Below are positions 35,699 through 46,776 of a stretch of 64,000 bases of DNA, piece by piece. Each line of letters opens with the position of its first letter. The first letter of the stretch is position 1. Below the pieces are notes generated by a model. It was not told the DNA's origin. It saw only the letters and a program-made list of their open reading frames with translations, and did not search any database. The stretch covers positions 1,278,601-1,342,600 of the forward strand of contig NW_011887294.1 in the NCBI RefSeq assembly GCF_000151315.2, read 5' to 3'. The DNA is from Capsaspora owczarzaki ATCC 30864. Its lineage: Eukaryota; Opisthokonta; Filasterea. The translations under genes were made by a program, and so were the position numbers.

Positions 35699-37282
35699 CT
35701 TCTGGCTGGCGATAGGCAGAAAATCCGCGTGCGGACGGGAAACGGTGTTGCTGTCTTGTTTGGTCTTTTGGGCGGTTTTGGGAGCGAACGAGTCGTGATG
35801 ATGCTCTTCGTTGCGAAAGGTGAGCTCTTTGTGAGCACAAATACAAACAAGAACTTGCTCTTTCTTCTTGTTAGTCTTGCGAAAAGCTGGGCTTTTGCGC
35901 TTCAATCTGTCGAGTCAAATCAATGCCCACAGCACAGCACAGCACAGCGGTGAGTTTGAGCCAGCCGCAGCCAAAAAAAAAAAAAAAAAAGCAATGGTGG
36001 CCTTGAAGAGCGAAACGTTTCCCGCTCCCGTTGAGCCCCGGCCCCCCTTCTCCTCGCTCCAACGACATGCTTGACGCGCAAGCTCCTGCACTTTTTCGGT
36101 CTCGGGTTTAGCAGCAAAGCCCAGTCCCAGACAAAAGCCTCGTCCAGCAGCAGCAAGTTTTTTTTTTTTTTTTTTTTTTTTGGCTTTTCCGTCACCGCTC
36201 CTTTGGGGCCATTTGGTACAAACCGAGGAGCCTGGGCTTCCACCACACCACCCCCTTTTGGTGCGCATGTGCACCTTCACGCTGTCCGCATGCCATGCTT
36301 GTGCACATCGCTCGACCCCCCGTCAGACACATGCAAAGTGTCAATGCTGTGACTCTTCCCCCATTGTCGCCTTCTCACAGCAGAATCGGCGGTTTACGAT
36401 TTTTTTTTTCATTGATTTTTTTTTTTTTAAGCTTTCGTCTCAGGAGGGGCTGCTGTTCACAGCCTTCGTTTCCCCCCCCCAAAGAGGCATGAGCCTCGAC
36501 TCAATGCCAGAAACATCAAGGCGCTCGCCAAAAAGGGCGACAGCTCTGGAGGAAGCGCGCCGGCCAGAAAGCAAACGCATTGAACCAAAACGAAATGGAC
36601 AGTTGCACCACTATTTTTCCCCCAAAGAAAGCCCTCTCCAACAACCCGGGAAGGCAGCCATGTCGGACAGGAAGAAGGACGCAGTGGCTGGAGGAACAGC
36701 CGCACAAGACGACGGCCAGCGGGCAGAGAACGTGTCTGAGAGGGGCGGTGGTTGACATTTTCGCAGGCCGGCTCGTGCGCCTTTCCTCTCCTCCCCCTTC
36801 TCATTGTCACATCTCCTCCCCTTTTGGACCCAAGCCATCTCGAGATGGCTGTCCGAACAAGCCCACGCCCTGAGAACAGCGACACTCTCGAGCAAGGACT
36901 GCTGAGCGACACATCCTCCATCTGCAGCTGCAATCTTCTGTCGGCGTTTTCGCGCATTTTTTTTTCTTTTTGTATGGCTTTTTTGCATGGTGATTGTGAT
37001 GGGTTTGGGGCCCTCGCGACTCTCTCATTCACGCTTTTCGTGATGCGTGCAATTCTTCCTAGTAGTCGGAAGCGTCAAAGCAACTGCAGCATAGTGTCGG
37101 CACTCACAACAAAAACTTTTGCCTTGGGAGAAACGAATAAAAATAAAAATAAAAAAAACTACAATCAAAAATATCGACTGAGTGTCAACCTTGACGCGTT
37201 GAAAAAGGTAGCAAACAGACATGGCGCTTTACTCTGACAAGAATTGCGTTGTGCATGCATGGACCAGCAACAGACCACCTTC
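35699..37282. other. 1.6-kb region upstream of the PKD-like gene and downstream of MDH; candidate short ORF
   Basis: Homopolymers dominate parts of it (A18 at 35972-35989, T22 at 36159-36180, T-runs at 36400-36430, C9 near 36471). An 88-codon plus-strand ORF (36489-36755; MSLDSMPETSRRSPKR...) is Arg/Lys/Glu-rich, follows a pyrimidine tract with a YAG, and lies upstream of AATAAA hexamers at 37136-37153. A plus-strand transcript is possible but no homology supports a protein. Confidence 0.35.
37136..37141 (+). terminator. Possible AATAAA polyadenylation signal(s)
   Basis: Three overlapping AATAAA-type hexamers in a row on the plus strand, 140 bases before the convergent MDH stop. They would end a plus-strand transcript from the preceding region. 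It is an A-rich stretch, so chance is possible. Confidence 0.3.
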
Positions 37283-38827
37283 TTAGGCCGAAAGAATCTG
37301 GTTGGCATCCTCACGCTCGGAAACAAGCTCGTCGGCAGTCTCGGTCATCTTGGTGCGCGAGAATACATCGATGGGCAAGCCCTCGACAATTGTGTAGGTG
37401 CCGTTCTTGCATGTGACGGGGAAGGAGTAAATCAACCCAGCAGGGATGCCGTACACACCGGTTGAGTGGACGCCCATGGAGACGAACTCGCCCTAGCCAT
37501 GTCAACAAAAACAAAAAAAATTAAAAAAAATCCAACCCAGTTCCAGGTTAGACACATCATCACCAAACAAGAATAATATGCGCATGAATAACATCATAAA
37601 AGCCAAACGTCTCAAGGACAACTCACCTCGGGAGTGCCTTGAATCCAGTCGTGCATGTGATCGACGATCGCCTTGGCAGCCGACATGGCAGACGACAGCT
37701 TGCGGGCCTTGATGATGGCGCCGCCGCGAGACTGGACGGTCTTGATAAAGTCGCCATGGAGCCAAGCTTCGTCGGCAATGACGTCCTTGATCTTCTTGCG
37801 CTGGCCGCCGACTTCAACCTCGCCGTGGTTGACATCGGGGTACTGGGTCGACGAGTGGTTGCCCCAGATGATCACATTACGGACCTTCTCCACGCTGACG
37901 CCGACGCGGAGTGCGACTTGAGCAATGGCGCGGTTGTGGTCGAGGCGAGTGAGCGCGGAAAAGTTCTCCTTGGGCAGCGACGTGGCGTGCAGCAAGGTGA
38001 TGAGCGCGTTCGTGTTGGCGGGGTTGCCGACGACAAGAATCTGGATGGGTGAGGGACGTGAGCCAGAAAGTGAGCCAGAAAGTGAGCGAGAAGGTAAGAG
38101 GACTTGGAAAAGAACAACAAGACAACCCCTTCCAGCATCATGGCTTTGTGTCCAGTACCTTGACGCTGGGCTTGGCAACAGTGTTGAGGGCATCGCCTTG
38201 CTCCTTGAAGATCTTGGCGTTGGCGCGCAGCAAATCCTTGCGCTCCATACCTTCCTTGCGGGGCATGGCACCGACCAAGATGGCAGCGTCTGCGTTGTTG
38301 AATGCGACCTTGGGGTCGGACGTAGCTTCCACACCTGCAAATGCGCAATGAGCATACATGAAGAATCAGGTGAGGTGAGGAGGGCTGCTGCGACACGATT
38401 CCCAAACGAAGCGAACAGAAACGAAATCGTTTGGGGTACCAGCAAGCAGGGGCAATGAGCAGTCTTGGAGCTCCATGACGACACCCTGGAGTGCCTCCAT
38501 CATTGGGGCAATGTCGAGCAAGTGGAGGATGACTCGCTTGGTGGTCAAACAAACAAACAAACAAACAAACCAAACAAACACAAAATAAAACAAAACAAAA
38601 ACTCAAAGTTGATCAAATCCATTGGACGGCAGCACGCTTCCTGTCGTCGTTTGCTCCGGACGTACCTGGTTGGGGCCGTAGATGTCGCCACGAGCAATGT
38701 TGAACAGAAGCGAGTATGCAATCTGGCCAGCGGCGCCGGTGACGCAGACCACCTTGGGTTCAGCAGACTGTGGCGGAAAGACAAAGGGGTGAAACGCAAA
38801 GGTTTTCGATTTGAGTGAGTTTACCAT
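37283..38827 (-). CDS. MDH1: Cytosolic-type NAD-dependent malate dehydrogenase
   Basis: Six coding exons: 38825-38827 (only the ATG), 38666-38767, 38440-38536, 38159-38334, 37627-38040, 37283-37492; 333 residues, against 334 in animal MDH1. The Rossmann motif [14 protein letters not shown] sits at the N-terminus, then [26 protein letters not shown] with the substrate arginines, [20 protein letters not shown] and the catalytic histidine in [16 protein letters not shown]. It interconverts malate and oxaloacetate. No targeting peptide and no C-terminal peroxisome signal (ends ILSA) are seen, so the cytosol is likely. The start codon stands alone: ATG is directly followed by GTAAACTC, and splicing to TCTGCTGAACCC gives MSAEPKVV, exactly where the family starts. 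Reading through instead would give an unrelated leader. Confidence 0.95.
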
Positions 38828-39705
38828 TGGCTATGCATTGGAGCAAAAGTTGCGTTTTCGTGAACATGCACCACATGAGCGACGGAAGGGGATGGTGGGG
38901 CGTGTGTGCGTTTTGGGCGAGAACGAGCTCGTTTCGCGAGTTGACTGTGTGGGGGATGGAGCGGAATATCGAAACGCAGAGCCGAGGCGTTTCTCCGTGA
39001 AAGACGACAATGACACACGCCTGTGTACTGGGTCCAAGTGGATGAAAATAGCGACAACGCAGTCGATGGGGACACGGAACCCCCCCCCCCCCGAGTGCAG
39101 AGTGGAGAGGAGGCCAACCCCGACGGAAGACGTTGTTGTGCACTGTGCTGGAACGTGATTCCGAACTGTGTCAGTCGTCCTACTCGGAAGCTCCTTCTTC
39201 CTCCCGTTCTCCCCTTCAGACAGAGCCGAGCGATGGTGGACGTGTAGCGAGGGGGCCACATTTTGCTATTTTGCCAGGGGAGCAGGGGTTTGTCAAAACA
39301 GAGCGTCGGATGTTGCAGCAAATTTCAATTCAGAATGACAGCAAGACCCCGTACGTTGGAAACGTGCGCAGACATGACTTGGAGTCGAAATGACATATGA
39401 AGAGTGGTTCTGAGTGTAGGCGATGTGTTTCAATCTCAGGCGAATTTCAAATACGTGTTTTCAATCAACGTCAAGAGCTGAGATTGGATTTTGATTTGGA
39501 TTGATTTTGCTCGAACGGGTTGCACGCTTCTAAGACCACAAAAGACTTGAATTTCTATTCATCACTCAACAATGACATGTACTGCGATTTCGTGTCGCTA
39601 GAGAAACGAGGGACAGCAACGACAGCGATTGAAAAGGGTTTTATCAAATATGCCAAACAACACTTTGACATCCAGCTGAGAAGGACATGACAACTCACTG
39701 TAAAC
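38828..39705. other. Spacer upstream of MDH
   Basis: 878 bases, of which the MDH-proximal part should hold its promoter. A C11 run lies at about 39080-39091. From 39400 the sequence turns AT-rich. ORFs present have no codon bias or recognisable motif. Confidence 0.4.
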
Positions 39706-40839
39706 CTACATTTCAGTGTCAGCATCCGGGACGGTGCTCTCGTGAACGAGACTCGACACAGTTGTAGAGCGCAAGTTTCCTCCGCTGAAGGTATGAACGG
39801 GCTTGTCAAAGCTGTCCGGCAGTCGACCGTCAAGCGCGTTCAGTGACTGGCTCCAGCGCGTGGGAGAAACACGCGGCAAGACGCACGATGGCACAAGGGC
39901 AACAGTGTTTCGCACTATCAGGCGAGGGTGGTCTTCATCCATCAGCAACGAATCCAATTCGTCCGGAAAGTCGCATTTTGCGGAACGAAGGTGTGCATCA
40001 CTGTTCTTGAGCTGCCCTGTGGAATACTGCTTGTCGAGCACCTCAAATGGAGGGCGAGGCCCGATGCAGGCGCTTGACAGTGCAAGAGCGCTTTCAGCCT
40101 GCGGTTGCTTTGGTTCTGACGAAGGCCCAGCCGGAAGACCAGCGCCATTCTCGTCCACGCCACGTCTCGCATCGAGCATGCTGCTGTTGCTGCTGTCAGT
40201 TCGCTTTAGCAGGCCTGCGTTTGCGATTGCACTTGCATGGTGCTGCTGGGAGCTGCGATGAACAGCTGTAAACGCAGACCGAGACTGACAACCCCGAAGA
40301 GGCTGGGTCGACAAGGAAACCCGCGAGGAAGACGCGTCTCCGATGGCTTGCGCGAGTGCTGCGCATGACGCGTTCAGGGTGATCTCGATCTTGGTGATGC
40401 GGCTCGCACGGGGCTTGACCAGCGGAACAACAACAGCATCGGGCACCAAATTGGCGCCAAAACTGAGCTCGCTGGTCGCGTTTTGCACCACTGCCACCGC
40501 ACTGTAGCGCCGCTGTGGAGCGTTGGTGCTACTGGCGGTGATTGCGTTTTGCATTTTGCGTTGGCGACTACCGGCGGTTGCGGTGGCGGTTGAGGGGGGG
40601 AACATAAACAACAACGGAGAGCCAAGACAAATGAGCGTTCAAGCAACTTTTTGTTCCTGCGTTGATCTCAATCCTGCTGTGATGTTCCACTCCAGCGACG
40701 CTTCCTCCGAGATGTGCGTATGAACACTGTTGTGTTTGTTTTGCGATGATGTTAGCATGGGGTCTGACTGAGTTGGTGCGGCAAAGGCTTACGCAGCAGC
40801 GGTCAGCGGAAGTCGCTCAGTCAGCTCGCTCGGGTCCAT
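39706..40839 (-). CDS. Unrecognised gene, probably three exons
   Basis: The long open part (39706-40605) has clear coding character but no domain I recognise: SRITKIEITLNASCAALAQ, LALSSACIGPRPPFEV, DFPDELDSLLMDEDHPRLIV and an end SSLVHESTVPDADTEM. A better model begins at the ATG at 40837-40839 (MDPSELTERLPLTAA), with exons 40793-40839, 40648-40726 and 39706-40512, phases 2 and 0, giving 310 residues and the join STQEQK/RRYSAVAV. The first intron has good borders (GTAAGC...CAACAG); the second has a weak donor (GTTGCT) but a C-rich tract before CCACAG. The alternative is a single exon starting MFPPSTATATAG at 40605. No signal peptide, helix bundle or zinc site is evident; the protein looks largely disordered. 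Confidence 0.5.
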
Positions 40840-41601
40840 GATGGTTGAACAAGTGTCGAATGGGGCTCAGGTGCAATGGGAAAGGACTGAGTAGCCAGAT
40901 ATATGTATATGATGTGGTATTCATTGGCTTCCCGACGCCCTAGGCTGCCAATAAGTACGAAATGTGTTCAATCGAGATAGTCAAGCGGCTGAATTGGTGT
41001 CAATATGTCCATCTTCATCGGGTATTTGATGTAGTCTACGTGTCTATGACATGAGTAACATAATACTGAGTGAATGATTCAGAATACGGGCCGCGTTCAG
41101 GTGATGGAGTTGAACTAAAGGATCGTGCGAAACAGCCCACGCAACAGTGTTACCTGACTGAAGACCAGCCGACTCTCGTGTCCATCCAGAAGAATAACGA
41201 CAAGACTGATATCGTTGACAATCACAACAGAGCTACAGCAGTCAATGCGCAATAAAATGACCATCACAACAAAGCAATGCTCGCGCCACAAGCAGCAATA
41301 TCATGCCATTGTCGAATCTGTCCGGATTGTTTGCTTATAGCATGACCGACAGCGTCGTGAGACTCCCGCCTATCTTCAAACATTATCATAAACAATATTA
41401 TTTATGCAATAATATACCATATGACCCAACGACGGCTTCTCATTAGGAGGTACAGCGTGTCGAATCCGACCATTTGCCAAGCTCCGAGCCTGCTGCATTC
41501 TGCCCTCCCAGCGCCAGTTAAAACACACACCACCACACGAGAAAAACACGACACAATACCGCACAACTACAGAACATGCCAACACCAAATCCAGTCTTAA
41601 A
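40840..41601. other. AT-rich spacer upstream of the receptor gene
   Basis: Divergent intergenic region. It is AT-richer than average, with a palindromic AT stretch near 41380-41425 (ATAATATTATTTATGCAATAATAT-like) and a TATATGTATA motif near 40900. It must contain the receptor promoter; no gene seen. Confidence 0.4.
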
Positions 41602-44600
41602 ATGCACACAACACACAAGCGCTTTCGGGCAGCTTTACTTTGCGGACTCGCGCTGGGTTTGCTCGCCGGGCCTGCAACGGCATCCGGCGGAACCCCGTTC
41701 AACTTTACCATTTTGCACACGTCTTACGTAGACGGTCGTGTCGAGCCCAATGCTGACGGGGTAAGTCTCGCGAAGAGCAGCTTCAGTAGTGGCGCATTGA
41801 GCAGCGGTGCTTGCTGGGGTCGTGCTCGCTTTTCGAAGGAGGAGCCACCGCCACGCAGACAGGACAAAGCCATACTTGCCTCCTCCGACCTGTCCAAAAG
41901 AGAGCGCGGGAGGTCGCGAGCAGCGCACGTTCGGCTGGGGGGGGAGGGGAAGGCGGGCGTCGGTAGCACCATGACTGCGGATTCGTTGGAATACCTTTCC
42001 AAACGCGGCCGCAATGCCGCGTGTGGTTGGCAAGCGACTGTCGCACAGGTGCAGCGACGAGACACACGTCGACACTTGCGGCAGACTCTTCCAGTGGGGT
42101 TTGTCCCCCCCCTCCCCATGGCACCCCATTGCCTCAACACGGCTGGGTCTTTGCGAGGGTCGCGGCTCCTCATGATTTTTTTATTTTTCTATTATTTTTT
42201 GGTTTTTTAAATGATTTTTATGATTCTTTTATTATTATTTTTTCAAAAACAAAAAGGACACCCGCCGTTTTCGCATTGCCGCAAACACGCCCTACTCGTC
42301 AAAGCGACACAGCTCAACACCGCCCCCCCGCAAACTCCTCAAATCGACACAAGGCTCATTCAACGTGCACCTGAGCATTGTCCTGTTTCCAATTCACGAT
42401 ATTTGGTTCAATTCGCTTTCCTTTCCCTTCCAACAACAACAACAACAAAAAAAACGCAACATGCCTTTTTTTTTTTTTTCTGATTTCTCATTCACTATGT
42501 GTGACATGTTCCAATTCTCAGGGCGGCGGTTTTGCTCGGTTCAAGACACTGTTCGACCAAGTGCGGAGCCAAAATAGCGTCAACGCGACATTGGTCATCA
42601 ACCCATACAACTTCCTGGGCACAGAGACGTTCTTCCAAGTGTTCCGCGCCACTTCCAAGCTCACCAATTACACAAACGAGGTCGGCTTTGATTTCCTCGG
42701 GTAAGCATGTTGTTCGTCAAACGACAACAAGAAAAAACAAAACAAAACAAGGAAGGGCAACACACACAGGAAACATCCCGTCACTCACAGAGAAACCCTA
42801 CTTTTCACGTTTGGTTTGATAGGATGGGTGCTGGCGAGCTGTTCTACGGTCCAGACACGCTGAACAACTTTCTGACCAACTGCACTGCAACGATGGTCGC
42901 GACAAATATCGATGTGAAGGCATCGCATGCACTCGCATCCCGGATCAAGTCATCTGTCACCAAATCTGTTTTCATCGGCGGAGTAGAGCGCAAAATCGGC
43001 ATTGTTGGTCGCGCCGAAGAATGTAAGCGTCCCCATCAATCAACGGGGATTGTTCACTGCATCACTAGCGACAGCTCAGCAAATCTCTAACTTTTTTTTT
43101 TTTTTTTGTTTTGCGACATCTGCCGCACAGCCATATGTTCTCGAGCAACGTGTGGTCTCGTGGTTGTCACAAAGGAGGCGATTGGTGCCATTTCATCGGC
43201 AGTAGCTTCACTCCGCGCTTCTGGCGTCGACCTTGTCATCATGCACAGCAGTGCAGGAATCAGTGCTGACACTACGCTGGCCGCTGCCGTGAACGGCATC
43301 GATGTCATTATTTCAAACGACATGTCCATGTCCAACACGATCGCAGGAGCGGCAGGCCCGTATCCCAGGACAGTCCTCTCGCCCTCAGGTGGGTCGGGGC
43401 TGTGTGATGTCGCTGATTGAAAGTGGCCGGTTGCAGGCGGTAGAGATGGAAGAGGGCGGAAGGCCTTTGGCTGATTGTGTTGCTGTGTTTGTGTGTGGAT
43501 TTTCTTTTGGTCCGGGGGGGGGGGAAACAGGGAAACCAGTCATCATCGTGTCAACATTCGAGACGACATCGTACATTGGCCAACTGCGCATCCAGGTCAA
43601 TCCCTCCACCGGCACTGTGACCTTTTTGGAAGGAGATTCGAGGTTTTTGGCTCCGTGTGCAAACGATGCAGCGCCCACGTCCAACTGCACCGCCCAAAAC
43701 ACGGCAATTGCTGCTTCCATCGCGGCAGACAGCTTGACGATTGCAAGTCAGCTCGATATTGTCATCGGCTGGAATACAAACACTCTTCCTGGAGACACGC
43801 ACATGATGTGCCGCGACGGCGAATGCGCACTTGGCAACTTGGTCGCCGATGCCATGCGCTGGCAAATGAATGGCGCATGTGACATTGCGTTTGTAAATGG
43901 CGGCAGTATTCGTGCACCATTGCAAGCAGGTATGTCACCACCTTTCCTGTTAAATTCGCGTGTTTTCGGTTGATTGTTGCTAACGTGGCTGCCTGTTTTT
44001 TTTATATGTTTTTTGGGGTGGTGTTTGATCAGGAAATGTAACGCAACGCCTCATCAACCAAGTCATTCCATTTGCGTAAGGACGGTCGCCGATGGCTATC
44101 TGTTTTGACTCGTTGAATCCCTATCCTGCACCACAACTCACCCCCCTCCCGCACTCACTGCTGACCTCCCGGTTTTTTGGCTGGAAAACAGAAATACAAT
44201 CTCGACCTTCATCCTGCAAGGGTCGGTGCTCTTGGATACCTTCCAGTACTCCACCGCCCTTATCGGTCGGAATCCTGCTCCGAGCGGGACTGGCAGGTTT
44301 TTCCAGGTGTCTGGCATGAAATCCATCATCAACACTGCCAATCCGGATGGCGCAAAGCTGGTTCGCCTCCAGGTGCAGAATCGCTTCAAGCAGTTTGAAG
44401 ACGTCAACCCAAACCAGCTCTACTATTGCTGCACGAACGACTTTGAACGCCGGGGTGGTGATGGCTACACCATGCTCCTCAACAAGGCAGCGCAGGTCGA
44501 TGACAATGGTCCGCCGCTGGTCTCGGCCATTCAAGCGTACATTATGCAGTACACTCCGGTGGCATTTGCTCTGGAAGGGCGCATTTCCATTGTGAATCAG

Positions 44601-46751
44601 ACCAATACGCCCCCAGTCGTTGGAACTACCTGCCAGTACGCACAAACGCTCAGTGCAGAGTCCGGCTCGTTTGTCGATTTTTGTTCCTTTTCGAACGCAA
44701 CTCGCACTGCCACCAGCGTCACACTTACCCTTGCGCTTCCAAGCACCAAGCGCTCGTTCAAGCTGAACCTGTCAGGAATCACTCTGTCTGGCGCCGACTT
44801 GCTCACCGTGCGCGCAGCCAACGCTTCAACCCCGTTGCAGTATTTTGTGGACGGTGAATATCAGCCTGCTTCCTTCACCGCTGTCTCGGGCTTGCCGTCG
44901 TTTGACCTGACGTTCATTAGCAACAGCGCCCAGATTCAATTCGTCTCGTCGTCCGCCATCTCCGACGCGCATGGCTTGGCCATGAACTATGTGTCGTCGC
45001 CGTTCTGTCCAGCTGGGTTTGTGCTGGGTAGCGGAAGTCAGTGCTCCCCTTGCGGCCTTGGCACCTATTCTATCGCGGGCGATACTGACTGCACTGCCTG
45101 CTTGCCTGGATATATTTCGACTACCTTGGGCTCCAAGAATTGCACAGTCTGTCCCAATGGCTTCTATCAGCCTGAGAGCGCGCAGTCTCGGTGTCTCGAA
45201 GCCACTGGAGGACGTGTCACCCCATCTCCGACTCGAGCCGTGTGCCTAGATGGCTATCTCTTCAACATTGACAACGGTCTCTGCGTCCCAGAGCAAGAGC
45301 GAAACGTTGGTGTCACAGCCGTCTTTGTGGCGTTTACGGCCGTGTTTGTGATTATGATCGGCCTTTTTGCATTTTCCCTGTATCGCCATAGCAATCTCAA
45401 GGTCTTCAAAGGGGCCAGTCCGATTTTCCTCAACCTCATTCTGGTCGGCACGCTTATTGCACTGGGTTCGGTATGTACTAGCAGCAGCAAATTGACTTGT
45501 CTAAACGACTCGGTGTTCGTGGTTTCTGAATTGAGTCTTGTTGCTGTTGTCGCTGTTATTTTTGTTGCTGTCGTTTTGCAGTGCTTTGCGACATTCAGCG
45601 AGGTCACCGAAGCGTCATGCGCCGTTCGACAATGGTTTTTCCATCTCGGCTTTGCTCTCGCTTTTGGATCGTTGTATCTGAAGGTTCAGCGGTATGTTGT
45701 TGCAGCACTCGCCCCCCCCCCTTTTTGGCTTTTGATCACCAGTGAAATTGGTTGTCAAAGAGCTGGGGGCTCACTTGCAAGTTGATTTTTGTTACATTTT
45801 GCACCTTGCTTTTTTTTTTTTGACTCTTCTTCTCCTTTCCCTGCCTTTAGCATTTCAATCATTGTCAACATCAAGTCGTCAAGGATTTTGAACCTGAAGG
45901 ACACACAGCTCTTGTACAAGCTCGGCTTGATGATGTTGTTGATGAGCATTTACCTCATCATCTGGACTGCCGTCAATGCGCCCGTCCCCGAGGTCTTTTT
46001 CAACTCGGACGAGTACTACTATGTGTGCTCGGACTCGTGGTGGAGCCATGCGCTCCTCATCGTCGAGCTGCTGCTCATGCTGACCGGCGTCTATCTGGCG
46101 TATCGGGTGCGCAACGCTCCGGCAGGCTTCAACGAGGCAAAGCTTGTCGGCTTTTCCGTGTACAACTGGCTGACCCTGGCGGTTGTGCTCAACATTGTGC
46201 GATTGACGACCACTCCTACACTGGACGCCAAGTCCGCGCTTGAGGCGTTGAACGTGTTTTTAACGTCGTTCGTGATGGTGTGTGTGCTGTTCATCCCCAA
46301 GATTTACATGGTCGTCACCGGCCGAGGCAACGAGATTCAGTGGTCCTCCAACACTGTCGTGCCAGGGCCGAGCAATGTCGTCATGCACAAGTCGGCGTTG
46401 GCCCCAACCGGCACAACAACGCCCGAATCGCCTCGAAGCTTCAAAATGACGGGCGCCCAGGCCACATCCCAAGCCACCTATGTGGACGCAACAACTGTGG
46501 CCGGCACAGCCATGGGCGACGAATTGGACGACGACGATTCTTCCGACAAGAGCTCTGATCGAAGCTCCAATCGTTCCTCTGCCAGTACAGTGACCCAATT
46601 GCGCGCAGAGTTGGAGCAACTCAAAGCCGAGAATCAGGCACTTCGAACGCGCATTCAGGAGCTCGATGGTGGGAGAGCGATTCAAGTATGTGTGCAAGGC
46701 TCCGAGGTTGCTGCCACTTCAACAACCGATGAAGGAGCAACGCGGGTATGA
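41602..46751 (+). CDS. Class C GPCR with 5'-nucleotidase-like, CUB-like and Cys-rich ectodomain
   Basis: Nine exons (41602-41760, 42522-42700, 42823-43022, 43131-43388, 43531-43929, 44033-44075, 44192-45470, 45582-45691, 45851-46751), every phase consistent; 1175 residues. Signal peptide about 1-27. Residues 35-350 follow the 5'-nucleotidase metallophosphatase lobe (FTILHT, GGGFARFKTLFDQVR, VERKIGIVG, GVDLVIMHSSAG, VNGIDVII) but lack nearly all metal ligands. Residues 355-545 match the nucleoside-binding C-lobe (CRDGECALGNLVADAMRW, NGGSIRA, GRFFQVSGMKS, GGDGYTM, ALEGRI). A CUB-like domain spans about 560-682 and a GCC2/GCC3-type Cys-rich module 685-747. Seven helices of the 7TM_3 family start near 786 (KGASPIFLNLILVG, RQWFFHLGFALAFGSLYLKVQR, DTQLLYKLGLMML), closest to GABA-B type. 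The tail has an acidic Ser run and a coiled coil (LRAELEQLKAENQALRTRI). The ligand is unknown. A GTATGA at the end could be a further donor into the gap. Confidence 0.88.
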
Positions 46752-46776
46752 TCAACGCATTTTCGTGTCAGAATCG

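Noticed and set aside
36489-36755. QLHHYF in the 88-codon ORF taken as a PCNA-binding PIP box
   Set aside because: Spacing does not fit QxxhxxFF/Y: the aromatic pair comes two residues too early.
41602-44610. Annotation of the receptor ectodomain as an active ecto-5'-nucleotidase
   Set aside because: The metal-binding and catalytic motifs are absent, as detailed in the findings, despite a clear fold-level resemblance.
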